A stretch of 64,000 bases of DNA from an uncultured beta proteobacterium (GCA_903886275.1 CAISLN010000087.1:1-64000); one strand, 5' to 3'. Positions 26,038 to 35,605 are shown, numbered from the stretch's first letter. Numbers and translations are program-made. The notes: generated by a model from the sequence alone, not told the origin.

Positions 26038-27597
26038 ATGACACAGCCCCGCTTGCAACTGACCGGCATCACCAAGGCCTACCCCGGCGTGGTGGCCAAC
26101 AGCGATGTGTCGCTCACCGTGATGCCGGGCGAAACCCATGCGGTGCTGGGCGAAAACGGCGCCGGCAAGTCCACGCTGATGAAGATCATCTATGGCTCCA
26201 TCCGGCCCGACGCGGGTGAGATGCGCCTGAACGGCCAACCCATCGTCATCCACAGCCCCAAGGAGGCAAGGGCCAACGGCATCAGCATGGTGTTCCAGCA
26301 CTTCAACCTGTTTGACACCATGACCGTGGCCGAAAACGTCTGGCTGGGCCTGGCGCGCGAGTCGCTGGAGCAGGTGACGGCCAGCATCTTGGCCAAGGCC
26401 AATGAATATGGCCTGGACATTGACCCGCAGCGCCCGGTGCACACCTTGAGCGTGGGCGAGATGCAGCGCGTGGAAATCATCCGCGCGCTCTTGACCCGCC
26501 CCGAGCTTTTGATCCTGGACGAGCCGACCTCGGTGCTGACACCGCAGGCGGTCGAAAAGCTGTTTGTGGTGTTGAAGAAGCTGGCTTCTGAGGGCTGCAG
26601 CATCCTCTACATCTCGCACAAGCTGCATGAGATCCGCGAGCTCTGCACCGCCTGCACCGTGCTGCGTGGTGGGCGCGTCACCGGTGTCTGCAACCCCCAA
26701 GAGGAAAGCAATGCGTCGCTGTCGCGCCTGATGATTGGCGCCGAGCCGCCGCAACTCACACACAGGCCGCGTGTGCCGGGCGCCAGTCGCCTCAAGGTGA
26801 CAAGCCTGAGCCTGCTGCGAGAAGACCAGTTTGGTGTCGATCTGGAGGGCATCGATCTGGATGTGCGCGCCGGCGAAGTGGTGGGCATTGCCGGGGTTTC
26901 TGGCAATGGCCAAAGAGAGCTGCTGTATGTGCTCTCGGGTGAAGACTGCCGCGCACCCAAGGGCAGCATCCGCATGGGCGACAAAGATGTCTCCAAGCTC
27001 TATCCCGGTGGGCGGCGCAAGCTGGGCCTGCACTTTGTTCCGGAAGAGCGCCTGGGGCGCGGCGCCGTGCCCACGCTGAGCCTGGCGGACAACCTCTTGC
27101 TCACCCGCACCGACGCCATCAAGCATCCCCATTTCGCCGGCGGCTGGATACAGGTGGACAAGCTCGAAGCGCATGCCGCGGCCATCATCAAGGCCTTTCA
27201 CGTCAAGGCGGGTGGGCCCCATGCGATCGCGCGTTCGCTGTCCGGTGGCAATTTGCAAAAGTTCATTGTGGGCCGCGAGATCGATGCCAAGCCCACGCTG
27301 TTTATCGTCTCGCAACCGACCTGGGGTGTGGACGTGGGGGCTGCGGCGCTTATTCGCGGTGAGATCCTGGCCCTGCGCGACGCCGGTTGTGCCGTGTTGG
27401 TGGTCAGCGAAGAGCTCGAAGAATTGTTTGAGGTGAGCGACCGCCTGCATGTGATTGCACGCGGCAGGCTCTCGCCCTCGGTGCCGGTGGCCGATGCGAC
27501 GGTGGAAAAGATGGGGGAATGGATGAGTGGCCTGTGGTCAACAGAGGAGGGCGTTGCCGCCAACGCAGCGAAGGAGGTGGCCCATGTTGAAGCTTGA
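26038..27597 (+). CDS. BMP-type nucleobase/nucleoside ABC transporter, ATP-binding protein
   Basis: A 519-residue protein with two fused ABC domains, as in RbsA and the NupO/YufO group. Domain 1 has GENGAGKSTLMKIIYG and LSVGEMQRVEIIRAL with LILDEPTSVLTP. Domain 2 has a degenerate Walker A (GVSGNGQRELLYVL), LSGGNLQKFIVGREI and LFIVSQPTWGVDVGA, where a Gln replaces the usual Glu of Walker B. That degeneracy in the second site is common in the family. Its 3' end overlaps the first permease gene by 14 bases. With the BMP proteins below it, it should import purine bases or nucleosides. Confidence 0.92.
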   Translation: MTQPRLQLTGITKAYPGVVANSDVSLTVMPGETHAVLGENGAGKSTLMKIIYGSIRPDAGEMRLNGQPIVIHSPKEARANGISMVFQHFNLFDTMTVAENVWLGLARESLEQVTASILAKANEYGLDIDPQRPVHTLSVGEMQRVEIIRALLTRPELLILDEPTSVLTPQAVEKLFVVLKKLASEGCSILYISHKLHEIRELCTACTVLRGGRVTGVCNPQEESNASLSRLMIGAEPPQLTHRPRVPGASRLKVTSLSLLREDQFGVDLEGIDLDVRAGEVVGIAGVSGNGQRELLYVLSGEDCRAPKGSIRMGDKDVSKLYPGGRRKLGLHFVPEERLGRGAVPTLSLADNLLLTRTDAIKHPHFAGGWIQVDKLEAHAAAIIKAFHVKAGGPHAIARSLSGGNLQKFIVGREIDAKPTLFIVSQPTWGVDVGAAALIRGEILALRDAGCAVLVVSEELEELFEVSDRLHVIARGRLSPSVPVADATVEKMGEWMSGLWSTEEGVAANAAKEVAHVEA

Positions 27598-28654
27598 AGC
27601 CCGCCCCCAGCCGTCCAAATTTTGGAGCTATGGCTCGCCCCTGTTGGCGCTCTTGTGCACCGTGCTCATAGGCGTGGTTTTGTTCGCCCTGCTGGGCAAG
27701 GACCCGGTGCGCGGTTTGATGATCTTTTTTTGGGAGCCACTCAAAAGCGGCTACGCCCTGGGTGAGCTGGTGGTGAAAGCGACACCGCTCTTGCTGATCG
27801 CGCTGGGCCTGGCGGTGTGCTTTCGCTCCAATGTGTGGAACATAGGCGCCGAGGGCCAGTACCTGCTAGGCGCAATTGCCGCAAGCGGTGTGGCGCTCTT
27901 GGCCGACAAGAACGGCAGCACGCTGATCGTCATTCCCATCCTGCTGGCGGGCATTCTGGGCGGCATGTTTTGGGCCGGTATTGCCGCTTTTTTACGCGAC
28001 CGCTTCAACACCAACGAAATTTTGGTCAGCCTGATGCTGGTCTATGTGGCAGTGCAGGTGCTGGGCTATATGGTCTACGGCCCCTGGAAAGACCCCAATG
28101 GCTACAACTTTCCGCAGACCAAAAACTTCGAGGTCGCCACGCACATACCGCGCCTGTTTGCCGGCTCGCGCATGACCATTGGCCTGCTGTTCGCGCTGGT
28201 CGGTGTGGCGGGCCTGTGGATCTTTTTGTTTCGCACCCGCGCCGGCTTTGCCCAGCAGGTGGGTGGGCTGGCACCGGCGGCGGCGCGCTATGCGGGCTTT
28301 TCTTCGCGCGCTGCGCTGTGGACGGCCTTCCTGATTTCCGGCGGCATGGCCGGTCTGGCGGGTGCCCTGGAAGTGGCAGGGCCGATTGGCCAGCTCACGC
28401 CCTATATGCCGGCGGGTTACGGCTTTGCCGCCATCATCGTGGCCTATGTGGGGCGCCTGCACCCGGTGGGCATGGTGTTCTCGGCCATCCTGATGAGCAT
28501 GTTCTATATCGGCGGTGAGCTGGCGCAGTCGCGCATGGGTCTGCCCAAATCGCTGACCGGCGTGTTCCAGGGACTGCTGCTGTTTACCCTGCTGGGTTGT
28601 GACACGCTGGTGAATTACCGCTTGGTGTGGAAGCACCGCACAGGAGGCAAATAA
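27584..28654 (+). CDS. ABC transporter permease (BMP/nucleoside type), first
   Basis: A 356-residue inner-membrane permease of the BPD_transp_2 family with about 8-10 hydrophobic segments and the motif FRSNVWNIGAEGQYLLGA typical of NupP/YufP permeases. AAGGAGG precedes the ATG inside the upstream gene. Its stop overlaps the second permease start by one base (TAATG), showing tight coupling. It pairs with the next gene product to form the channel. Confidence 0.92.
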   Translation: MLKLEARPQPSKFWSYGSPLLALLCTVLIGVVLFALLGKDPVRGLMIFFWEPLKSGYALGELVVKATPLLLIALGLAVCFRSNVWNIGAEGQYLLGAIAASGVALLADKNGSTLIVIPILLAGILGGMFWAGIAAFLRDRFNTNEILVSLMLVYVAVQVLGYMVYGPWKDPNGYNFPQTKNFEVATHIPRLFAGSRMTIGLLFALVGVAGLWIFLFRTRAGFAQQVGGLAPAAARYAGFSSRAALWTAFLISGGMAGLAGALEVAGPIGQLTPYMPAGYGFAAIIVAYVGRLHPVGMVFSAILMSMFYIGGELAQSRMGLPKSLTGVFQGLLLFTLLGCDTLVNYRLVWKHRTGGK

Positions 28655-29577
28655 TGGACGCGTCCTACGCGCTGCTGATCGCGGCCACGCTCAATGCCGG
28701 CACCGTGCTGGCGATTGCCTCGCTAGGCCTCTTGATCAACGAGAAGGCCGGCATTGTGAACCTGGGTGCCGAGGGCATGATGCTGTGCTCGGCCATTGCC
28801 GGCTTTGCCACCGTGGTGGCCACCGGCAGCGACACGATGGGCTTTCTGGCCGGCATGGGTGCCGGTGCCCTGATGGCGGCCATCTTTGGCGGTCTGGTGA
28901 TTTGGCTCAACACCAACCAGTACGCCACCGGTCTGGCGCTTAGCCTGTTTGGCGCGGGCTTCTCGGCCTTTGCCGGTATCCGCTACGTGCAAGAAAAAAT
29001 GCCCGATCGGCCGCGCTTCGCGATTCCCCTGCTGACCGACATTCCCTTCTTTGGCCCGGCCCTTTTCAGGCAGCATCCGCTGGTCTATCTGACGGTGCTG
29101 TTTGCCGCAGCGCTCATTTGGTTTTTGTACCGCACCCGCGCCGGACTGATTCTGCGCAGCGTGGGCGAGAGCCCGGAGTCGGCCCATGCCCTGGGTTATC
29201 CGGTGCGCCGCATCCGCTTGGGAGCCGTGATGCTGGGGGGCGCGTTGTGCGGCCTGGCCGGTGCCTATATCTCCATCATCTACACGCCGCTGTGGGTGGA
29301 GGGCATGGTCTCTGGCAAGGGCTGGATTGCGCTGGCGCTGACCACCTTTGCCACCTGGCGCCCGGCCCGCGTGCTGCTGGGGGCCTATCTGTTTGGTGGC
29401 GTGACCATGCTGCAGTTCCATTTGCAGGGCATTGGTGTGGACATTCCCAGCCAGTTGCTCAGCATGCTGCCCTACCTGTCCACCATTGTGGTGTTGGCGC
29501 TGATCTCGCGTAACCCCCGCTGGATTCGTATTAACATGCCTGCTGCCATAGGCAAGCCCTTCTATCCGGGCTCCTGA
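28654..29577 (+). CDS. ABC transporter permease (BMP/nucleoside type), second
   Basis: A 307-residue permease homologous to NupQ/YufQ. The family segment LLINEKAGIVNLGAEGMML is near residue 30, followed by several membrane spans. It lies directly after the first permease gene; the BMP lipoprotein gene follows after 43 bases. Together these three and the ATPase form a complete importer. Confidence 0.92.
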   Translation: MDASYALLIAATLNAGTVLAIASLGLLINEKAGIVNLGAEGMMLCSAIAGFATVVATGSDTMGFLAGMGAGALMAAIFGGLVIWLNTNQYATGLALSLFGAGFSAFAGIRYVQEKMPDRPRFAIPLLTDIPFFGPALFRQHPLVYLTVLFAAALIWFLYRTRAGLILRSVGESPESAHALGYPVRRIRLGAVMLGGALCGLAGAYISIIYTPLWVEGMVSGKGWIALALTTFATWRPARVLLGAYLFGGVTMLQFHLQGIGVDIPSQLLSMLPYLSTIVVLALISRNPRWIRINMPAAIGKPFYPGS

Positions 29578-29620
29578 TTTTTTCTCCGTAACTTGTCCCA
29601 CCTTCCATAAAGGATTTCAC

Positions 29621-30775
29621 ATGACAGATTTGCAAAAGCGCTCCCTATTGAAACTGGCGGCACTGACCGCGGTGGCCAGTGCCGCCCTGATGGGTTGCGG
29701 CAAGAAGGAAGAACCCGCTCCCGTGGCCGCACCGGCGCCCGCTGCCTCCGCTCCTGCGCCCAAGCCCGAGCCGCTGAAGATCGCCTTTGCCTATGTCGGC
29801 CCCGTGGGCGACGGCGGCTGGACCTTTGCGCATGACTCCGCCCGCAAGGCGCTGGAAAAAGAATTCGGCGACAAGATCGCCACTTCGTTTGTTGAAAACG
29901 TGCCCGAGTCGGCCGACGCCGAGCGCGTCATCCGCGACATGGCCGGTCAGGGCAATAAGCTGATTTTCGGCACCACCTTTGGCTACATGGAAACCATGCT
30001 CAAGGTCGCCCCTGACTTCAAGGATGTGAAGTTTGAGCACGCCACCGGCTACAAGACCGCCGACAACATGCGTACCTACGACAGCCGCACCTATGAAGGC
30101 GCGTACATGGCCGGCGTGATTGCCGGCAAGATGACCAAGAGCAATGTGCTCGGTGTGGTGGCCTCGGTGCCCATCCCTGAAGTCATCCGCAACATCAACA
30201 GCTTCACCCTGGGCGCGCAAAGCAGCAACCCCAAGATCAAGACCAAGGTGGTCTGGGTTAACGAGTGGTTCAACCCACCGAAAGAAACCGAAGCCGCCAC
30301 CAGCCTGATCAACGGCGGCGCGGATGTGCTGTTCCAAAACACCGATTCGCCTGCCGTCTTGAAGACCGCGCAGGACAAGGGCAAGCGCGCCTTTGGTTGG
30401 GACTCCGACATGACCGCCTACGGCCCCAAGGCCCACCTGGCCTCTGCCGTGATCAACTGGACGCCTTACTACATCAAGGCCACCAAGGACGCACTGGAAG
30501 GCACTTGGACCACCGGCCAAAGCTGGTGGGGTGTGAAGGAAGGCGCGATTGACATCGTGTCGATCGCCGAAGATGTGCCCGCCGAGACCAAGGCCAAGGT
30601 CGATGAGGTCAAGGCCGGTCTGAAGGATGGCAGCTTCGTGATCTGGAAGGGCCCCATCACCGACAACACCGGCAAGATCCAGATCAAGAAGGACGAAGTC
30701 GCCGATGACAAGTTCCTCGGTGGTCTGGGCTTTTACGTCAAGGGTGTAGAAGGCAAGATCCCTGGCGGCAAGTAA
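29621..30775 (+). CDS. BMP-family substrate-binding lipoprotein
   Basis: A 384-residue periplasmic binding protein of the BMP (PnrA-like) family that delivers purine bases or nucleosides to the transporter. The signal ends AALMGCGKKEE, so the mature protein is lipid-anchored at Cys; a Pro/Ala-rich tether follows. The binding domain starts LKIAFAYVGPVGDGGWTFAHD and contains the family segment FGTTFGYMETM. A terminator hairpin stands 21 bases after its stop. AAAGGA precedes the ATG. Confidence 0.93.
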   Translation: MTDLQKRSLLKLAALTAVASAALMGCGKKEEPAPVAAPAPAASAPAPKPEPLKIAFAYVGPVGDGGWTFAHDSARKALEKEFGDKIATSFVENVPESADAERVIRDMAGQGNKLIFGTTFGYMETMLKVAPDFKDVKFEHATGYKTADNMRTYDSRTYEGAYMAGVIAGKMTKSNVLGVVASVPIPEVIRNINSFTLGAQSSNPKIKTKVVWVNEWFNPPKETEAATSLINGGADVLFQNTDSPAVLKTAQDKGKRAFGWDSDMTAYGPKAHLASAVINWTPYYIKATKDALEGTWTTGQSWWGVKEGAIDIVSIAEDVPAETKAKVDEVKAGLKDGSFVIWKGPITDNTGKIQIKKDEVADDKFLGGLGFYVKGVEGKIPGGK

Positions 30776-30796
30776 ACGTCTCTGACGTCTAAGAAG

Positions 30797-30819
30797 GGCC
30801 GCCACTGTGCGGCCTTTTT
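30797..30819 (+). terminator. Rho-independent terminator after the BMP transporter genes
   Basis: GGCCGC (30797-30802) pairs with GCGGCC (30809-30814) across a 6-base loop and is followed by five Ts. This classical terminator separates the ABC operon from the adenine deaminase gene. Confidence 0.85.
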
Positions 30820-30884
30820 CAATTCCGTGGCCAGCCTGGCGGTGCCGCTTCTGGCCAAAATACCCTCACCTTTGGAGTCCTCCC

Positions 30885-31931
30885 ATGAGCATCGTGCGTC
30901 AAGTCAAACCTGTCCCCCAAGAGCGCATGCCCGAACTGCTGCGCCTTATGCCCAAGGCCGAACTGCATATGCACATCGAGGGCTCGTTGGAGCCCGAGCA
31001 GATGTTCGCCTTGGCCCAACGCAACAGCGTGCAGCTGGCCTACCCAAACGCGCAGGCCGTGCGCGAGGCCTATGTGTTCGACAACCTGCAAAGCTTTTTG
31101 GACATCTACCATGCCGGCACCCTGGTGCTCAAGACCGAGGCCGACTTTTACGACATGGCCTGCGCCTATCTGGCGCGCGCCCAGGCCGACAACGTCACCC
31201 ACACCGAGCTGTTCTTTGACACCCAGACCCACACCGGCCACGGTCTCGACGCGCAGATGGTGGTCAAGGGCCTGCACCGTGCCTGCATGGACGCGCCTGC
31301 CAAGTACGGCATGACGGCCTCGCTGATCCTGTGCTTTTTGCGCCACTTGAGCGAAGAGGAGGCCTTTGAATGCCTGGAGCAGGTCATGCCCCTGCGCGAC
31401 ATGATCGTCGGCATCGGCCTGGCCAGCAGCGAAGTGGGACACCCGCCAGAGAAATTCGCTTTGGTGTTTGCGCGTGCCAAACAGTTGGGCTTTCGGCTGG
31501 TGGCCCATGCGGGCGAGGAGGGCCCACCGGCCTATATCTGGAGCGCGCTCGATGTGCTCAAGGTCGAGCGTATCGACCATGGCGTGCAAAGCATGAACGA
31601 CCCCGACCTGATCCGCCGCCTGGTGCAGGACCGCATACCGCTGACCGTATGTCCGCTATCGAACATGAAGCTGCGCGTCTATCCGTCGCTCACCCAGCAC
31701 TGCATAGGCCGCATGTTGGAGGCCGGCATCGTCGCCACCATCAACTCCGACGACCCTTCCTACTTTGGTGGCTATATCAACGAGAACTTTCAACAGACCT
31801 TTGCCGCTCTGCAGTTGGGGAGCCAACAGGCCTACCAACTCGCGCTCAACAGCTTCAACGCCAGCTTTATCGACGCCTCGGAACGCAAGCGCCATATCGA
31901 GGCGCTGGACGCAGTGTTCGATACCTTTTAG
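30885..31931 (+). CDS. Adenine deaminase (adenosine-deaminase-fold, type 2)
   Basis: A 348-residue amidohydrolase from ATG 30885 (GGAG 10 bases upstream). Metal and catalytic motifs are LHMHIEGSLEPE, VAHAGEEGPP, IDHGVQS and NSDDPSYFGGY. The segment GLASSEVGHPPEKF carries the SSEVGHP signature that marks adenine deaminases within the adenosine deaminase family; true adenosine deaminases have a G-D-E type segment there. Databases often label such proteins adenosine deaminase. The product hypoxanthine would go to XdhAB. It lies between two BMP-protein genes. Confidence 0.88.
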   Translation: MSIVRQVKPVPQERMPELLRLMPKAELHMHIEGSLEPEQMFALAQRNSVQLAYPNAQAVREAYVFDNLQSFLDIYHAGTLVLKTEADFYDMACAYLARAQADNVTHTELFFDTQTHTGHGLDAQMVVKGLHRACMDAPAKYGMTASLILCFLRHLSEEEAFECLEQVMPLRDMIVGIGLASSEVGHPPEKFALVFARAKQLGFRLVAHAGEEGPPAYIWSALDVLKVERIDHGVQSMNDPDLIRRLVQDRIPLTVCPLSNMKLRVYPSLTQHCIGRMLEAGIVATINSDDPSYFGGYINENFQQTFAALQLGSQQAYQLALNSFNASFIDASERKRHIEALDAVFDTF

Positions 31932-31990
31932 GGCTGCCCGGCAATAGGCCTGGCCACACCGCAATTTTTTTGCGCGGCTAAAATCACCCC

Positions 31991-32015
31991 AAGGCCCGCT
32001 GCTCCGGCGGGCCTT
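31991..32015 (+). terminator. Hairpin between adenine deaminase and second BMP gene
   Basis: AAGGCCCGC (31991-31999) pairs with GCGGGCCTT (32007-32015) across a 7-base loop. Only a short T-rich stretch follows (GCCTTTT), so termination may be partial. It sits 59 bases after the adenine deaminase stop and ends 35 bases before the next ATG. Confidence 0.55.
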
Positions 32016-32050
32016 GCCTTTTGTGTTTCGGAGCCATGTAGAGGACTACC

Positions 32051-33160
32051 ATGTATAAAAACCTCGCAGCCACAGCCGTGGCCGCTTGTTGCATTGCGCT
32101 TGCACCCCAGGGTGCTTTTTCCCAAACCACCACCCAGACGAGCGCTGCCGATGCGCCGCTCAAAATCGGCTTTGTCTATGTCGCGCCCTTGACGGATGCC
32201 GGCTGGGTGCGCCAGCACGAAGAGGGGCGCTTGGCAGTGCAGGAGGCCTTGGGTAAGCGCGTGCAGACCAGCTATGTGGCCGACGTGGCCGAGGGGCCGG
32301 ACGCCGAGCGCGTGATCCGCGACCTGGCGCAACAGGGCAAGCAACTGATCTTCACCCCCAGCTTTGGCTATATGGAGCCCACGCTCAAGGTGGCGCAGGA
32401 GTTCCCGAACGTCAAGTTCGAGTCCATCACCGGCTACAAGACGGCAGCCAATGTGTCCGTGGCCAATGCGCGCTACTACGAGGGCCGCTACCTGGCGGGC
32501 ATGCTGGCCGCGCGCATGAGCCAGACCCATCGGGCCGGTTATGTGGCGGGCTTTCCCATTCCCGAGGTGCTGCAGGGCATCAACGCCTTCACCCTGGGCA
32601 TGCGCGCTGTGGACCCCCATGCCGAGGTGAAAGTGGTCTGGCTCAACGCCTGGTTTGACCCGACGCGCGAGCGCGACGCCGCCATGACCCTGTTCAACCA
32701 GAACGCAGATGTGGTCACCTTCCACACCGGCTCATCCGCCGTCATGGCCGCAGCCCAAGAGCGCGGCAAGATGGCCATTGCCTACCACTCCGACATGCGC
32801 AGCGTGGCGCCCGATGCGCAGATAGGCGCCGTCACCCACCGCTGGGGCGACTACTACAAGGCGCGCGCCCGGGCGGTGCTGGATGGAAGCTGGAAGCCCG
32901 GCCATGTCTGGGGCGGCGTGCGCGAGGGCATGATCCGCATCGGCGACTTTGGCCCCAGGGTGCCCAAGGCGGTGCAACTTGATGTGCTGAAGGCGCAAAA
33001 GGCGATGGGCCAAGGCAAGCTGCATCCTTTCCATGCGCTGGAGGCGGTGCGCGACAACGAGGGCCAGGTGGTGATTGCCAAGGGCGAGACCCTCAGCGAT
33101 GAAAAAATCCTGGGCATGAACTGGCTAGTCGCCGGTGTGCAGGGCAAGATCAGCCGCTGA
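32051..33160 (+). CDS. Second BMP-family substrate-binding protein
   Basis: A 369-residue paralogue of the lipoprotein at 29.6 kb. It has an ordinary Sec signal to about residue 25 (ends AFSQ) and no lipobox, so it should be freely periplasmic. The binding domain starts LKIGFVYVAPLTDAGWVRQHEEG and matches its paralogue over the family blocks (VIRDLAQQGKQLIFTPSFGYME). No second set of permeases is present, so it probably shares the upstream transporter with a different substrate preference. Followed by guaD 114 bases later. Confidence 0.9.
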   Translation: MYKNLAATAVAACCIALAPQGAFSQTTTQTSAADAPLKIGFVYVAPLTDAGWVRQHEEGRLAVQEALGKRVQTSYVADVAEGPDAERVIRDLAQQGKQLIFTPSFGYMEPTLKVAQEFPNVKFESITGYKTAANVSVANARYYEGRYLAGMLAARMSQTHRAGYVAGFPIPEVLQGINAFTLGMRAVDPHAEVKVVWLNAWFDPTRERDAAMTLFNQNADVVTFHTGSSAVMAAAQERGKMAIAYHSDMRSVAPDAQIGAVTHRWGDYYKARARAVLDGSWKPGHVWGGVREGMIRIGDFGPRVPKAVQLDVLKAQKAMGQGKLHPFHALEAVRDNEGQVVIAKGETLSDEKILGMNWLVAGVQGKISR

Positions 33161-33274
33161 TTGCTAGCCCCTGCCTGCGCAGGACGCGTCGCCAGTGCGG
33201 ATAGGCCACAACGCATAGGGCTTATCCGCAACGCCTTATGGCCGGCGCGGCTGACTGCCATTAAGCTCAAGCCC

Positions 33275-34618
33275 ATGAAAGCCTACCGCGCCTCCCTTCT
33301 TTGGTTCGCCCCGCACAGCGAGGGGCCGCCCCGGGCCCTGTTTGAAGAGGATGGCCTGTTGCTGGTGGGCCCCGACGCGGCCGGCCTGCAGCGGGTGCAG
33401 GCCATAGGCAGCTGGCGCGATCTGTCGCCGCGCTATGCCGATGTGGCGGTGGAGCATTGGCCGGGGCGCATCATCGCGCCGGGCTTTGTCGATCTGCATG
33501 TGCACTATCCGCAGACCAATGTCATAGGCTCGCCGGCCAGTGGCCTCTTGCCCTGGCTGGAGAACTACACCTTCCCCGAAGAAAAGCGCTTTGCGTCTAT
33601 CGACTACAGCGCCGAGAGCGCATCCTTCTTTATCGACGAACTGTTGCGCAACGGCGTGACCACCGCGCTGGCCTTTGCCACCTCGCACACGACCTCGGTC
33701 AATGCCCTGTTTGCCGAAGGCGAGAAGCGCAGCCTGCGCCTGGTCACCGGCCTGTGTCTGATGGACCGCAACGCGCCGGCCGATTTGCTCAACCAACATT
33801 CCCCCGGCGGCCATGTGGACGCCACGCTGCAAAGCCTGCTCGACAGCGAGGCCTTGATTCACCATTGGCATGGCAAGGGCCGTCTGGGCTATGCCATCAC
33901 GCCGCGCTTTGCCCCCACCAGCACCGATGCCCAGTTGCGAGGCGCCGGAGAGCTGGCCGCGCGTTACAGCGATGTCTGGATCCAGTCGCATGTGGCCGAA
34001 AACCACGAAGAGATCGCCTGGGCACGCGAACTGTTTCCCAAGTCGCGCAGCTACCTGTCCACCTACGACGACTTTGGCCTGATGCGTGAGCGCGCTGTCT
34101 ACGCCCACTGCATCCACTTCTGCGACTCCGACCGCGCCCTGATGCGCGACACCGGCGCCAGCGCCGCCCTCTGCCCGACCAGCAACCTGTTTTTGGGCAG
34201 CGGCTTTTTTGACTACGCCGGTGCCGACCGCATCGGCTTTGGCTACGGTCTGGCCAGCGATGTGGGCGGGGGCACCAGCTTCAGCCCGTTTCACACCATG
34301 CTGGCCGCCTATTACGTAGGGCGCGAGGGCCAGATCAACCACGGCCTGTCCCTGTCGCCGCAGCATCTGTGGTGGCAGCACACAGCAGGCGCCGGGCGGG
34401 TGTTGGGCGTGAAGGGCGCGGACGGTCAACCGGTGGTGGGCAATTTGCTTCCCGGTTGCGAGGCCGACTTTGTGGTCCTCAACCCCAAGGCCACGCCGCT
34501 GCTGGCGCGCAAGACTTCTCTTGCGTCCAACCTGGATGAGCTGCTGTTCTCGATGATTGTGTTGGGCGATGACCGGCTGATAGAGCGCACGGTGATTTCG
34601 CAGGGGCTGTCCGTTTAG
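33275..34618 (+). CDS. guaD: Guanine deaminase
   Basis: A 447-residue zinc amidohydrolase converting guanine to xanthine. The motifs are GFVDLHVHYPQTNVIGSP with the metal histidines, QSHVAENHEEIAWARELFP, VYAHCIHFCDSD and GLASDVGGGTSFS with the metal Asp. The start at 33275 gives the typical GuaD opening (MKAYRASLLWFAPH). It completes the deaminase set feeding xanthine dehydrogenase and is the last gene of the purine supercluster. Confidence 0.94.
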   Translation: MKAYRASLLWFAPHSEGPPRALFEEDGLLLVGPDAAGLQRVQAIGSWRDLSPRYADVAVEHWPGRIIAPGFVDLHVHYPQTNVIGSPASGLLPWLENYTFPEEKRFASIDYSAESASFFIDELLRNGVTTALAFATSHTTSVNALFAEGEKRSLRLVTGLCLMDRNAPADLLNQHSPGGHVDATLQSLLDSEALIHHWHGKGRLGYAITPRFAPTSTDAQLRGAGELAARYSDVWIQSHVAENHEEIAWARELFPKSRSYLSTYDDFGLMRERAVYAHCIHFCDSDRALMRDTGASAALCPTSNLFLGSGFFDYAGADRIGFGYGLASDVGGGTSFSPFHTMLAAYYVGREGQINHGLSLSPQHLWWQHTAGAGRVLGVKGADGQPVVGNLLPGCEADFVVLNPKATPLLARKTSLASNLDELLFSMIVLGDDRLIERTVISQGLSV

Positions 34619-35004
34619 CTACCTGTCAGTCCTTTCAAGCTGTTTGCGTGAGCAGCGTTTTATTTTTTGAGTTGCTTGGTGCCTGCCGGAGTGGGGATTG
34701 CCGGTGGCCGCCTACTGCGGGTACGCAGGCCACCGATACCCCCACCCCGGCGAGTAGAGGCAACGTTAGTTGGCGACGGTGAATACCAATGCCGTAGTCG
34801 TACCGCCCGCTGTGTTTGGTATTTCCGCGTGCCTACAAGGCCGCTTCTTCGCAGGGGTGCGGGGTGTCTGCGCGGCCGATTTGTGCGTACCCGCAGTATG
34901 AGGACGCGCAGATACCCCGTGACCCTGCCAGCCACTTAAGGCGTACAAGGTATTCACTGACACCCGCCTGCTTACAATCAAGCCCAATTTAGGAGCAGTG
35001 CCCC
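34619..35004. repeat. Intergenic region with several interlocking inverted repeats
   Basis: About 385 bases between guaD and dcd hold many dyads. TACTGCGGGTACGCA (34713-34727) is matched by its reverse complement at 34884-34898. GGTGGCC and GGCCACC form the core of a long hairpin from about 34688 to 34752. AATACCAA (34782-34789) pairs with TTGGTATT (34817-34824). GGGGTGTCTGCGCG (34861-34874) pairs with CGCGCAGATACCCC (34905-34918) with one mismatch. GGTGAATACC (34779-34788) nearly matches the complement at 34949-34957. Both strands are open for short frames but none resembles a protein. This could be a folded RNA or a decayed small mobile element. Confidence 0.6.
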
Positions 35005-35577
35005 ATGAGCATCAAAAGCGACAAGTGGATTCGCCACATGGCCGAAACCACCGGAATGATTGAACCGTTTGAGCCGGGCCAGATCCGCCAGCGTGACGGC
35101 CAAAAAATCATCTCCTACGGCACCAGCAGCTACGGCTACGACATACGCTGTGCGCCCGAGTTCAAGGTTTTCACCAACATCCACAGCACCGTGGTGGACC
35201 CGAAGAACTTCGACGAAAAAAGCTTTGTCGATTTTTACGAGGACGTGTGCATCATCCCGCCCAACAGCTTTGCGCTGGCCCGCACGCTCGAATACTTCCG
35301 CATCCCGCGCAATGTGCTCACCATTTGCTTAGGTAAAAGTACCTACGCGCGCTGCGGCATCATCGTCAACGTTACGCCGTTTGAGCCCGAGTGGGAGGGC
35401 TATGTGACGCTGGAGTTCAGCAACACCACGCCGCTGCCCGCCAAAATTTATGCTGGCGAGGGCTGCGCCCAGGTGCTGTTTTTCGAGAGCGACAAGGACG
35501 ATGTCTGCGAGGTCTCGTACAAGGACCGTGGCGGCAAGTACCAGGGCCAGGTCGGCGTGACCCTGCCTAAAGCCTGA
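35005..35577 (+). CDS. dcd: dCTP deaminase
   Basis: A 190-residue dCTP deaminase, making dUTP for thymidylate synthesis. The family blocks are [35 protein letters not shown], the catalytic segment [21 protein letters not shown] and the late [16 protein letters not shown] (34991-34995) precedes the ATG. A TACAAT at 34973-34978 could be a -10 box, with a poorly spaced TTCACT upstream. Confidence 0.95.
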   Translation: MSIKSDKWIRHMAETTGMIEPFEPGQIRQRDGQKIISYGTSSYGYDIRCAPEFKVFTNIHSTVVDPKNFDEKSFVDFYEDVCIIPPNSFALARTLEYFRIPRNVLTICLGKSTYARCGIIVNVTPFEPEWEGYVTLEFSNTTPLPAKIYAGEGCAQVLFFESDKDDVCEVSYKDRGGKYQGQVGVTLPKA

Positions 35578-35605
35578 CCATCCGATTCCCACACCAAGGC
35601 ACCGC

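Noticed and set aside
34667..34939. Short open frames on both strands in the guaD-dcd gap
   Set aside because: They arise from the GC-rich inverted repeats; none has a start context or family resemblance.
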